Shown here: positions 25,073-36,690 of the stretch, piece by piece
Numbering within the stretch: the first letter of the stretch is position 1
Layout of the letters: every line of letters begins with the position of its first letter
From: Paracentrotus lividus
Taxonomy: Eukaryota > Echinodermata > Echinoidea > Camarodonta > Echinidae
Direction of reading: 5' to 3'
NCBI GenBank assembly: GCA_940671915.1
Contig: CALNVZ010000641.1
Span: 8,475,917 to 8,539,916, forward strand
Length of the DNA stretch: 64,000 nt
Notes under the pieces: model-generated
The model's input: only the letters and a program-made list of their open reading frames with translations
What the model was told of the DNA's origin: nothing
Databases searched by the model: none
Position numbers and translations under genes: made by a program

Positions 25073-25252
25073 ATAATAATCTTCCTCTCCTCCTCGGTGA
25101 GATGCTCCAAGTTGATCATCTTCCTTGAAGGTTGTCTTCCAACACCAGGAGAAGATGAGGATGAGGGGTCGTGGCCCCGTTGATGAGGTCCTTCCTGTGA
25201 GTACCACTCTGATGGTCGTGTACCATGGAAGTACATGTAGTCTAGGATCTTG
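25019..25252 (-). CDS. Synaptotagmin-like protein, SHD1 exon (first coding exon)
   Basis: Encodes the N-terminal Slp homology helix that contacts GTP-bound Rab27 in the SYTL/granuphilin family, which tethers secretory granules to the plasma membrane. Seen: the helix starts MINLEHLTEEERKIIMDVLQ and runs on with alternating acidic and basic residues, closely matching the SYTL4/SYTL5 N-terminus. The exon ends ..GTCAA|GTGAGT, splitting a Lys codon (phase 2), and joins in frame to 8992. A possible acceptor (TTTCAG) precedes 25252; an in-frame stop lies just upstream of that, so the exon may also carry the translation start. Two starts are possible: ATG at 25236 (poor context, Ser-rich extension) or ATG at 25119 (A at -3). 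The second places Met a few residues before SHD1, as in SYTL4, and I prefer it. Family assignment is confident; orthology to SYTL4 or SYTL5 is not resolved. Confidence 0.85.
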
Positions 25253-27174
25253 CTGAAATCATGATGTCAACTTATTTGACTGCCTCTTCTTCAGTTATCG
25301 AGGATTAGAATGAGAGGTTCTCTCCAAGCCACTAAGACATCAGGCTTGAATGATGTCAATCATGACAGCTTTCAATTGTGTTTGGTAGATGATGTGTTAC
25401 TGTACAAGTTTATACCTTCAACTGTTGTGCCGTTAGGTCTGTATACAAAATGAGAAATGAAAGTGCAGAATATACATTAGTTCAGAGAAGTGAAATACAT
25501 GTAGGATACTTTAAAAACTTATTGAACCCCCAAAATTTTATTCTTTTATATCAGGCCTCCTTTTGCATTGGGTCTCTGGATCATAGTATCATACTTTTTA
25601 TTTAGCATTTTATTTGCAAGCATCATGTACAAGTACATTGTATAGGTCCTGTTTTAATTTTTTTCTTTGCTTTTTTAGTCTGGAGTTCAAATTTTGGTAC
25701 CCATGTGGACCATACACAGTTGAATGCCAAATGTTGTTGAATTTGATCATTACACAATTCAAGAATATAAAAGGAGCCTGCATCCATTTCCATGACCCAC
25801 ATCAAACAGCTAAAGTTGAAACAAAATTTCACAATACAACACTATTGCTACAGTCTACACAGTATTGTAAATAGTATTCCTTCAAAAGGACAGTGCTGAC
25901 CCTGGAACTAAGACAAAAATAAACATTCAGGCATTCATTCCTTCCCTTCCATCACTGATCAAATACCATATCATTTACGTCATAAAAACCCCTCCTTAAA
26001 AACGAGTGCTAAGTTTAGCCCAACATGTGATCATTTAGATGAGCTTTGTAGATCTGTACTGAGTCATATTGAGAGCTGTTTTGTAAACAAACAAAAGCGC
26101 AGACCTCTTCACAACAAGCAACAAGATGTGTAGTCCTACATGTATCTCTTCTTGTACAATGTATTGTAGAAACATGTCTAAGGTTGGGCTCGAATTTGGG
26201 CTAAAAAGTTTTTTAGAGAACATATTTTAATTGAAAATATATGCAGACATGTAGCCTACATGTACAATGTACAACCTGTAAAAAACATTGTATGAAGATC
26301 TTGAAAGACCCTTTTTTCTTTCTTTCTTTAGTAGTGCTTTTGGAAAAGTTTTGGAATGAAAAAAAAAAAAAAAAACGCTTAATGCTTGTAAATACATACA
26401 TTGTATATTTTTAAGGCACATTTGTACATCATTCTTGCAAGATAAAAGTTTGCATTTTGTCCAAAATAGTGAGTCATTTAAAAAACTTATGAGCAACTTT
26501 GTTTAATTTCGTTTAATTTTACGAAAAAATATGTTTTGTCAAATGAATGCATATTAAATTTACTCACAGACCTGTATTCAGTGGTTAGAAATTAATATAG
26601 TTAATTCACTTCATATTTCAGATAAGTTTTAGGGCCAAAGTGCACTTTCAAGCAGGGCTGAATATTTTATAAGCTATAATCTTTGGATAAAAAAATAAAC
26701 CATATTGACTTTTCTTCACATATTTGATCATTACAATCAAATGGAATGTTACGACAGATATTTTTTGTGAGGGTGGAAAGGGTTGATTGCATTTCAGCGC
26801 AATAACAAACATCCTAAAATTAATATTGGTACATTATTGGCTACAATGTATTTTCATCATTTCCTACAGTGTACATGTATCTACACAGGTGAAATGTCTA
26901 CAACTGTTAAGCTGATTTGACAGAAAAATTCTTTAGTTATCATAAATTTATGCTTTTTTTTCATTTCATAAATTTAACAATCTCAAAAATATATATGCAA
27001 GATGTAGCATTCACAAATTGGAGAGTAAGATTTGAATAGTCATTAACAATCTCTTTTTTTTAACATAATCTAGCATTAATTGCTGGATTACAAATTGACA
27101 AAATATAAGGCTACAATCTTGCAGGAAAAGGGTAGTCCAAATTTTTGTGCACAGATCCATGTATTACTGGGATT

Positions 27175-27404
27175 TAATGCGGCGGTCACAACTCGCCGTA
27201 ATTTCGTAGAAAATTCATGCAGCGGAGGAACCTTGCAGGTACAATGCATGTACGACGTGCAGGAAGTATTTACAATACCCTTATTACAGAAACGCAGGAA
27301 TCGCAGAATTTGACCCAGGAACTGTGCATGCATTGTACATGCAACACAGGCTACGTTGATGGCACGTGCCCCGTAGCCTACGACGAGTTGTGACCGCCGC
27401 ATTA
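27175..27404 (-). mobile_element. MITE with GCGGYGGTCACAACTC ends, copy 2
   Basis: TIRs TAATGCGGCGGTCACAACTC and its complement. The interior is the reverse complement of the family at 22102 (GTTGATGGCACGTGCCCCGT at 27354-27373). About 230 bp. The minus-strand ORF across it shares the peptide MRRSQLVVGYGARAINVACV with copy 1, which is repeat sequence and not a gene. Confidence 0.8.
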
Positions 27405-28196
27405 GATGAGGTGGGGTAATTTGCATTGAATTGAATGATTTTTTTTTAAAAATTGATACATCTACAAAACAACATGTAGGCCTACACCAATAGTTGGAGT
27501 AGGTAATTAGAAAATAAGGAACCACAAGCTCATTATGCTCATGTCCGCACTGTAAAGACAAAGCCCATAAAACATTAATTAAGAAGTGATGATGATCAAG
27601 TGCCAGCTTCTCAACCTAAGCCACATAAAATGAGCTCAACTGGGTTGGTGACAACCTGCTATGTACATGTACACTCTATATTGAAGTAGAATCTTGATAG
27701 TTTAAAAGCGTAATAGCCTACTAGTTTGTGATTATCAATTCTTTATAAAGGCATTTACAAAACTTCATACAATTAGCATCTAGATCTCCATAAGATTTTA
27801 ATTTTGTGTGATATACATGTACTACACTAAAAATTTGATTATATTTGTAAAGCATGTATCTTTATCATACCAAACAGGTCCATACATGTATCATTTAATG
27901 AAGTTCAACTTGAACCTCATATTCAATGAAAAATAATGAAAAGAAACAAACTAAAACATAAGTTTTGAAACATTTTTTAATAAAAGTACAAAAGTAAGCC
28001 TATAATGCATGTACATTTGTAGGAGTAGCAAAAAAATTTCAATACAAATATCATAACTTTATTTCAGAAAGGCAAAGTTTCACATCACAATTTAAAACAA
28101 AAATCACAAATGTCAAACAAACTATATCGGCCTACCAATAAGCATTTTCTCACAACAATGGACATTGAACGCATTTTGACAATAAAAGAAGCAACA

Positions 28197-28228
28197 AAAA
28201 AAAAAAAAATATATATATATATATACAA
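28197..28228 (+). repeat. Poly(A) and AT dinucleotide tract
   Basis: A-run followed by (AT)n, about 10 units. Confidence 0.85.
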
Positions 28229-28787
28229 AAATAGAAAGTATATAGAATTAAAGCAGATATTACAGGGTGGATCTTCTTTGTTACTCCTCTTTCAATTACA
28301 ATCTTGAACTTACCTCCAAAATTGTAACTTATCAATTGCCCTTCCTGATTTAGCCAACAAAACAACTGATCAAAGAAATAATAATGAAAATCACAATAAT
28401 ATCATGAGTTGCACCTGTCTTTTCCAATGTGCACAATTCCACTTGAATCATTATAGGCCCAAGTCGAATAGTCCCCAATATCCAGATCCTATTAAACTGT
28501 CCACAAACCTACCCTTAGAAGTTCTTCAATGGTTAAATACCTTCTATGCCTCAGTACACCTGGCTTTTATAATGCTGAGGATAATTCTAGTGCGCATTGT
28601 CCCTAGCTCGTTTGCTGGCACGGACCAGTGTTTGGCTGATTCATGCATGAATGAGCTGCATGAAACAAACGTTGAGCTATTTGTAAAGTGATTTACAAAC
28701 CCACATCAGACTACATGTACATGTATGTAGTTTGCGGGCACAAACACAAGTTCGCTTAATAGTAGGGTCTGAAGTGGAAGTCTAGAT

Positions 28788-29204
28788 GTCCAATGCCATT
28801 TGGTCCAATAGCCATTTGGTCCAATAGCCACTTTGTCCAAAAGCCACTTGGTCCAATTGCCAATCGGTCTACGTAATGTGTATAATCTATGCACGTGCGC
28901 ATGCCCTACCCTCGGCTCGATGCGATAAAGTGGTGGGGGGGTGTAGGCGTTAAATTTGTATCTGCCATAGGGATAAGGTTCATATTTAATCAGGTCGGTC
29001 CTTCGTTTATCCGTATTCCCCCCCCCTTTTTTTTAAACTTATTTATTAATTTTTGTATTACCGCAGGGGGGGGGGGGCAAGTGCCTCTTGGATCAGCGCC
29101 TGCCCCCACAGTAACGGTTATTGGACCAAATAGCTATTGGACCAAATGGCATTGGACCAAATGGCTATTGGACCAAATGGCTTTTGAACCAAATGGCATT
29201 GGAC
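28788..29204. repeat. Fold-back element with minisatellite arms
   Basis: Left arm 28788-28866: about four units of an 18-mer, consensus CCATTTGGTCCAATAGCC. Right arm 29115-29204: about five units of its complement (TTGGACCAAATGGCTATTGG type). The outermost 17 bases (GTCCAATGCCATTTGGT) are exactly inverted at the far end. The 250 bp between arms is GC-rich, with a G run at 29068-29077. No coding capacity; the WTKW-like peptides are translation of the repeat. Confidence 0.85.
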
Positions 29205-29226
29205 GTAGTGGCAAGGTACCTATTTT

Positions 29227-30222
29227 GGGGCAAGTCCACGCTATTTGTTCCCGAGATGGTGAGTTTGCGACTTTTTGACCATTTTTGTGTCAAGTGTGTC
29301 AGTGGGTTTGTAAAGGTATACATAATGTGTCATATATCACCATAAAGGGTATGAAATGAACTTAATGCAAATGAGGTCAAAAAGTCATTTGAAGTTCATA
29401 TGACGTCACAAGGCTCATTTATATTCATGGAAAAAAAATATAAAATGCATTAGAAATGCTATTTTTCAACCATAAAAAAGAGGTTTGTGATAGGAGTACA
29501 ACCAAAAAATATGTATTTTCTGTTTTTATATTTTCTTGGCTAACTCTGGTGAAAATAGCACGAACCTAGCACATAGCTTTCCATATTTTTAGACTTAAAA
29601 TATTCAGGTCTCAGAAATAGTCTCACAAAGGTTACTGAGCTGATGTAAAATCATACATTTTTATTACCCATCCTCCCACCTTTATAAATGAAACAAAATA
29701 AATTTTTCTTACATTTGTGTTTTGTATTATGTTTCTTTTGTTTTATCAGAGAGATATTTTAACAAAAGATGTTGCTACGCCTTGGCTACACCAATTGTTT
29801 AATAAGAAATATTACAGGGAATAATTGTCCCGTGTGTTACTGTCCCGTTTGTTACCTGACATAGTTTTGGAAACTTGAACTTTGCCAGAAAACTCGAAGT
29901 TGTATTAACGTTAAAATATGTCCTTACAATGTATGACTCTGCAAATTTAGATCTACCTTTTAAATTCAGAGTTATATGTGAACAAAGTCAAAATTTGAAA
30001 ACCCCATTTTTTTGCGGTCCCATTTGTTACCGACGAATAAATGATCATAATTTAATTATGAATTGACTTATTACAACTATTCTTTATGTTTTTGTTGAAC
30101 ATTCTCAGTACCTTCAGAAATATACCAAAGGATTGAGATTTCATTTAAGATTTTTCAAACAAACCCTATTTTTGTCTCTGAATGTCCCGTTTGTTACCGC
30201 GCAAAATAGCTTGGACTTGCCC
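29227..30222. mobile_element. ~1-kb TIR element
   Basis: The left end GGGCAAGTCCACGCTATTTG is matched by the reverse complement of 30202-30222 (GGGCAAGTCCAAGCTATTTT). The interior repeats GTCCCGTTTGTTACC (about 29827-29856, 30017, 30184). It directly abuts the minisatellite-armed fold-back. No intact ORF; superfamily unknown. Confidence 0.65.
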
Positions 30223-30811
30223 TTTGATACAGACAGTGGGTTTGGAGGCTACATGTAGCCTCCACCAAAGACAGTAATTTGTTGAGGTGTCAAAATTGAG
30301 TCCTTGCTTGCAGACTAATATAAAACAACCATACTGTACAATGATCACAGATCTCAAAAAAAAAAGTTCACTTTTACCTAAATTTCAATGTAAAGTTAGG
30401 TGAAAAAAAGTAAATCTTCATTGATTTTGAGGCATATTATTACATCAAATCATTAAAAGTCTAAACTTTCGGACCACCGATACTGCCAACATTTGTGAAT
30501 CTGCATTGTTTTATGAAATGCATTTGAAAAATATTTAGGCCAAAGAAGAAGAAAGAAGTTTTCCTGGGCCAGAAACATGAGACATACGTGTATTATAAAA
30601 GCACTGAATATTGAAAGCACTTACTTTCATTATTACCTACTAAATTATAATCATGAACTATTAAGTACAAATATAAACTCCATTATTCTGTGATGACCTA
30701 TCTTGATCTGATCATTCTTTATTCAATAAAACACATACTACACAAAATTCACACGGTTACAACAATAATGGCAACACCAAGGAGAATGTATTGTTGATAT
30801 TAAATGTTTAC

Positions 30812-30843
30812 CTTGGCCTGCTTCTTTTCTCCCTCCGTTATTT
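30812..30843 (-). other. Candidate 32-bp leader microexon
   Basis: Bounded on the minus strand by an acceptor (ATTCCTATAG) and a donor (CCAAG|GTAAAC). Purine-rich, which suits an exonic enhancer. Neither open frame joins in phase with the exon at 25252, so it would be untranslated leader between the candidate first exon and the SHD1 exon, or a chance pair of splice-like sites. Confidence 0.2.
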
Positions 30844-31179
30844 CTATAGGAATACATTACAAGCGGAAATAATAATACAGAAGTTATGAAAACTTATCAA
30901 ACAAACTATCTGCACTTTTCCCAATAACAGTCTGTCAAAGCATGGACCTAGATACGGAGGTGATACAGTAGGTCTATGGTCAAAGCCAGCACTAACATTG
31001 TTGAGGCTTCAAAGAGCTTGGTGGCCAGAAGTAACTGTATTACAAAATTTGCGAGACTAATACCTTTTAGTGCTCATCACATACATGTAACTCTTTTTAT
31101 TTTATTTATTTATGTATATTTATATTTTTATTTTTATTTTTTATTTATTTATTTATTATTATTTTTTTTTTGGGGGGGG

Positions 31180-31222
31180 GGGGGGTAGCCCCGGGACGCC
31201 GCCACGAAGTGGCGGCGTCCTG
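31180..31222. repeat. G run and CpG-rich hairpin
   Basis: After TTTA-rich sequence and a run of about 14 G comes GACGCCGCCAC-GAA-GTGGCGGCGTC, a perfect 11-bp stem. Confidence 0.85.
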
Positions 31223-31334
31223 AAGTAAACATATACATCTGGCCCAAGCTCACCGTCTCCCCAATAAAACCATGAAATTCAACCCCCCCAAAAATTGTAT
31301 AACAAATGATACACATACATGCAATGACACTTAC

Positions 31335-31500
31335 CTCAGCATACACCCGGGGAGATTTGAAAGAAAATAACATATATTAGCACCCAAAATAAGATGATTC
31401 CTTTGGATTTCCGTCATGCCCTGAAATTTGTCGATCCGCCATGTTGATTAAGCTGCTAGTATTATTAGTATCGTGCGTACGCTTTGATCACAGAAGTTCT
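31335..31500 (-). other. Candidate 5' exon of the synaptotagmin-like gene
   Basis: Inference. On the minus strand this stretch ends in a near-consensus donor, CTGAG|GTAAGT, with no convincing acceptor upstream, as expected for a first exon. It holds AACATGGCGG at about 31436-31445, a strong start-codon context and also a YY1-like motif. The ATG at 31442 opens only a 21-codon ORF ending at 31377, which would be an upstream ORF if transcribed. The 5' limit is a guess. The exon lies in the right place and strand to be leader sequence for the exon at 25252, about 6 kb downstream. RNA evidence is lacking. Confidence 0.3.
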
Positions 31501-31933
31501 AGTTTGTATAGTTTTTAAGTTCATACGAAAAAGAGGCTGACGAGGAAAAATGTGTTCAAAAAATAAAATAAACAAATAACTCATGACTATTCATGTAATT
31601 AATCTCATTTTTGGTTGAATTACCACATAATGAAATAAAAACATAATTATGTTTATAATGACTTGTCTAAAGGCTAACGATGGCAATATCCATTGACGCA
31701 TGCGTATTACTATTACAAAACAAAACTTCAACACGAATTGTTTTACTGAAGAAGTCTGGAGATTTTGACCCCCAAATATCTACGACTCAAAGTATCAACA
31801 AAGAACATAGTGTTCCCGGTCTCATTTGTAAAGTATATATTAAAGTAAATATGTGGCATTTTATTGATAAGGATTTAATTATTGCCCGGAAAAGAGGCGG
31901 GAACGGCTTCACATGGCCGTTAAAGTTCAATAA

Positions 31934-31964
31934 AGCGTAGCCCGCACACCTTCGTGTGGCGGGC
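31934..31964. repeat. CpG-rich hairpin followed by CTAG
   Basis: AGCCCGCACAC-CTTC-GTGTGGCGGGCT, a perfect stem of 11-12 bp, then AGTCTAGTTAA. A GC-rich hairpin just before CTAG resembles a Helitron 3' end, but the spacing is shorter than usual and no matching 5' end or helicase was seen. Confidence 0.6.
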
Positions 31965-33617
31965 TAGTCTAGTTAAGGGGGGGGTAATTCAGGAGATGGA
32001 TACTGGTGGTGAAAGTTAGCATTCAATCCTTCAATTAGGATTGATCATTAAATTGCTTTTAAAGCCATTTTGGGGCTTTATTGCAATGTATTGTATAATT
32101 GCTAGCTAGAGGTCCCTGGCAATTACTATTGATGTACAGAGAAACACACTAGTAATGAAAATATGGCAAGTACATGTAATAACAAATGTCAACATCATTA
32201 TCAATGAGTCAGATCATATACGTGTATGCACAGTTTTTAAAAAGTAAGTTACAAACAATCATCTCAAAGGGTGTATACAATTGAAACAGTCACATCCAAT
32301 TCGGGCATCCGATCAAGCATTGATAAAAGTGCATATCTGCAGCCTGTGTTAGGTGGCTGTAAAATCCGGAGACTCCCCATGTTTCAAAATGGCTAAAACA
32401 CAGCCAACTTGTGTGGCTGAAAATCAAGGAGCGCCTTCAATCTATAATAGATCTGGAATTACTTTTAATTGACCATAAACATGTACAGTAGATTTTAGAG
32501 GTTTGCAATAATCATGATATCTACAATAAAACCAAATACACTGCAAGCTGAAAAAGTAATCCATACAGGTCTACAGATATCTCGTCTGTCATAATGTAGT
32601 ATTAAATAAACTAAAACTTACCAATTCTAACAAATTTACAATGCAGTCGTAATTCGAGTTTGAACAAATCAAGCAACCAAATGTGTCCAGGTATAAACGT
32701 TGATTATGTTGTCAAATGAAATAAGGCAAATGTAGGAGGCTTATAAGTACGAACCAGTATGTAAGGTTTATCGACAAGTATTGTACCAGCATTTATCACA
32801 ACATTTACAACTCAATACACCAGTTGTTATCCCTGCCTAGATCTCCACATGTGTATTTGAAGAGTTTCATTTTAAAAGGGTCTAAATCCAAATCAATGAA
32901 TAATAGCTGTTGAAATCGGACTGTCATTTTTTAGTGTGAATATGGGAAATAGTGGACAATTTCACAAGTTGTTAAATTCGCAGTGCAAGTTTTCACACTG
33001 TGGATATGATGCTTGAAATGGCAATATTTTAGCGTGATGTGAAACTCACAAAATTCCCATAAAATATGTCTTTATATGCAGCTACTTCCCAATAATTAAC
33101 ACATTTTTTCATATCACTTTTCTATCTACAACATGTATAAATGCCAAGTATAAATGCCAAGTATAAAATCTGGAACAAGCAAAAATACTAAATTTCTATA
33201 CATGTACATGTATGTATAACTAGGATTTATTCCCTTTTGCATGTGAAACAGTATGACGTAAATGCATATAGTTTGAATGCACATACCCTGGTAATAACTT
33301 AACTTATATTGCAGGGTCTGGATCAAGAGACTAGTATGCATGTACACAATGTATGCCTGCCTTTATATGCCCTGTGCAACTATTTCAAACTCAGAAACAC
33401 TGACAGCCAGTTGAAAGCTGGGCTAGGCTTTGTTTCAGACACACTCATTGCACATTGATTACAACTGTCAAATCAGAGTTTGTGTTGCGAGACTACTATG
33501 GGCACCTCCCACTCTTGTGAATGGAGCTGTGACCTTCTCTCATACTGTGTGAACCACCTGTCTATAACAGTATGCTAGTGTTTCCACTATCAAGTTCAGA
33601 TACACATTTGAATCATC

Positions 33618-34000
33618 TAGGGTGTGTTCACGGTCAATTTTCAAATTTAAACAGCAACATGAATCATGACACAAAACGGCGCAATTAGGCCTACAGAACT
33701 GAGATCACAAACAGTGGTGCACCATTCACATTCAAAGTTGATTACAAATGGATTGTCTTTGAATGTCCTGCTTTCAAACAATAACTTTAGCGCAGCCATG
33801 GCAGCTAGCTTGCATTTGCAATGCTCAAGGTCATGAAGATTGTAAAATCAAAGCTGATTGGCTTTCAAAATGCACCTTTCTCACTTGGCGTTTTAATTTC
33901 CTCAGAGTGGAGATCTACATGTAAAAGCCATATTTTGTAAATTGCGTTTTGTATTCATGTTGCTGTTTCAATTTGAAAATTGACCGTGAAGACATCCATA
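33618..34000. repeat. Fold-back element, copy 2 (long arms)
   Basis: Left arm from 33618 (GGTGTGTTCACGGTCAATTT) continues through CAACATGAATCATGACAC and matches the inverted right arm 33940-34000 over about 60 bp. The arms resemble the shorter copy at 4978-5098 (GTGTTCAATGTCCATTTTCA). Confidence 0.8.
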
Positions 34001-36284
34001 ATCAGATGCTGTCTATAGTTTTTCCACTGTCAAGTTAAGGTGTATTTAGCAGGTGTTGAACTCATTGTACATATGGGCATTGCGAAAGTAAAATCAAGGG
34101 GAACATTTGGATCTTTTTGGAAAATAATGCATCATTTTAAAGTTCAATATTTCTTCTTACTGATGACACTTTTGAAAGAGGCAAGCAATCCTGAACAAGT
34201 GTTAAAAATTTAATTGTAAAATTGAGTTTGCAAAGAATGAGAGGGTGAGATTTGAAAGGTTGCAAACTTCCTTGCTGATCGAAGGGATGGTTCATTAGCA
34301 TTTTCATCAAATGTCTCTCTAATAAGTACTATAGGGTCGTACCTTGCTGCAGAAATATCCTGTGTGATTCCTATATTGCTTTGATCTGGGCAAATCTGTT
34401 TTGACATTTTTAATTTTTAAGCGCCCATGCAGGGCTCTTTTACATTTTTGTAGGTGTCAAAGTAAGCTATTAAAAAAGATGAACTTTATTACATTAATTG
34501 CTTGCTTTCATCGAGAAAATATCCAACTATTCCGGTATGGCATTTTTAGGACGCATTGGATTTATCGAACATGTGAAATGTAAAATGCAAATTTGTGATG
34601 GCCACACTGTAATTGAATCCAATGATTGGTGTAATAATACATTGAACAGCGGTTTGATCAGCACTAGAAAGGAACCTGTACATGTCAGTGGCTTCACGTG
34701 TCACTACACGCCAATAAAATGTTATTCAAGACATGTTAATAATATAATAGACTAAGGATAGAGCGGCCTCTATCCCACCAATGTACAAAGAAAATCTGTT
34801 TCAATCTAGAGGCATTTCTTCAGATCGACTAGACTGAACTTTTAAAATAGCCTGCTTTATGGTGGATTGTAGCTGTAGTGTGAATTTGCAGCACTTAACC
34901 AGCTAAAGCTACATTACATGTACTTTGACTTTTACTTTAATGTCTACTTATTTATTTTAATTTTTATTTTAGTGTAATATTGAAGAGCTGTATGGAAAGG
35001 GCATAGAACTGTTTTAATTGATTATGCGCTATATATATAGCCTAAGAACCTGTTTATGTACTATGCAATTTGAGCACTGTAAACTATTACACAAAAATGC
35101 AGTTTCCTGAGCCATTTGGTCCTATCACCCGACATCAGGCGTAATTGGTAGAATATACTTACAGGTACATTTTGTGGGAGCACAGTCGGAGGAAATTCTA
35201 AGGACAATATCAACAAGTCCTAATCCTTCCTACCCCTAACCCTTAATTTGATGGACTATTTTGCAGTTTCATTAGCCAAACTGCACAGTAGCCAACTTTC
35301 CAGCAAATACAAGCAATTAAGCCCAAGATGATACAAGCTGATTTTTCTATAAAGTAATTCAGCATTCTAAACCCGACATTCTCAGATCAAATTCCTGACA
35401 ATCAGATAATATGCATTAAAGGAGAGCTGGTGGAGTAAAATTAAGTCAAAAGGAGCTTATTAAAGCTTTCGATCCTAGCTGAATCTCCAAAATGACACAG
35501 AAATGTAGTGAACAAACAATATAATAAAATGTGCTATTTTAAAACTTTGGTGTGATGACGCAGCATCTGAAAATAATCTAGCTTTTTTTTATCACAATCC
35601 TTGAGAAGTGGTAACAGAGCTATAGATTGCAGTCTACCGCATCAAATATTGTCCCAAACCAATCATGCAAGAATTATTAAATTGAACTGCATGCTGTGCC
35701 GTCTGTCAACATGCTTCTGTCATTAAATTGTACTTATATTGTACATGTACATGTACATGACATATAGGCCTACATGTATTAACATACATTCAATGTTCCA
35801 AGGCCCCACACAAGTGCAGCCTAATGGCCGTAAAGTTTGCCACCTTTTGCGTTACATGCCAAAATCGACTACAAACGGCACTTTTTTTCACTTCAAGGAC
35901 CGTATCTCGAAAAGTATACACCCTACTACATAATCAAAACTATACATTTTCTGAAAGGAAATTCCTTAAGGAATCTAAATCTGCATTGAAAAATTATACT
36001 AGGTGCAAAATAAAAAAGTTATTAGGAAAAGTTTCAGAAAATTTAGATTTTCTAAAATTTTCATTGTTTTTATTGTCTAGTCATCCATAATCACCCGAAT
36101 ATTAATCATATTATTATATTCTAGGAGAATATTCAGACCTTTTAAACAAGGTATGATTCATTATGGTTTACAATTTTCAAGTGAAAAATATAACGATCTG
36201 AAATCTAGCCCTGAGAAAAATATCATTTTTCAATTTCATGAGGGGGTTGGGTCCTGCCAAGTACTGTTTGCACCATCAAACATA

Positions 36285-36640
36285 TTGTTTATTGTGATAT
36301 GATGGTATAAAGCAGTTAATTAGCTTTAATTTGGTGCTAAATTTACCATCATAGTCTAAAAATTGGCAGAGATATTGCATTTTTCCCAACGATACTACAA
36401 TATCTCTAATTCCTAATGACTTTGTACAGGAGGCATCGTTTTTAGGTCACATAACAATTGTTGAGTCTTCCAACGGTGTACTATTGAAAAATCTAACCTA
36501 TTGTTTAGTAATTTCATGGTATAAAGCAGTTTATATGCTTTAGTTTGGTACCAAATTTATAGTCATAAGCCAAAATTTGGCAGAGAAATTCCAGTTTTCC
36601 CCAAATCAACCACAAAATGTAAAATTTCCCATTGACTTTG
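36285..36640 (+). repeat. ~222-bp tandem duplication
   Basis: GATGGTATAAAGCAGTTAAT at 36301 recurs as CATGGTATAAAGCAGTTTAT at 36516, with following blocks (GCTTTA-TTTGGT, GGCAGAGATATTGCATTTTT / GGCAGAGAAATTCCAGTTTT) in the same order. Diverged, non-coding. Confidence 0.7.
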
Positions 36641-36645
36641 TACAG

Positions 36646-36690
36646 GCGTCTCCGCTTCCAGCGTCTCCGCTTCCAGCGTCTCCGCTTCCG
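36646..36690 (+). repeat. 15-bp tandem repeat x3
   Basis: Three copies of GCGTCTCCGCTTCCA (last base varies). GC-rich island in AT-rich sequence. Confidence 0.9.

Larger units (their letters stand above)
25253..30811. other. Upstream intron or 5' flank of the synaptotagmin-like gene
   Basis: AT-rich, TACATGTA-bearing sequence between the SHD1 exon and the candidate leader exons. It holds the MITE at 27175, the AT microsatellite at 28197-28228 and the paired elements at 28788-29204 and 29227-30222. No exon seen. Confidence 0.45.

Noticed and set aside
28788-29204. Regular 18-mers as a CRISPR array
   Set aside because: Units are contiguous without unique spacers, occur in opposite orientations and lie in an animal genome.
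31190-31964. GC-rich hairpins as transcription terminators
   Set aside because: Terminators of the bacterial kind are not expected in an intron-containing genome. The hairpins are more likely repeat ends.
31934-31975. Helitron 3' end
   Set aside because: The hairpin and a nearby CTAG fit loosely, but the spacing is short and no TC-type 5' end or Rep/helicase sequence is visible.
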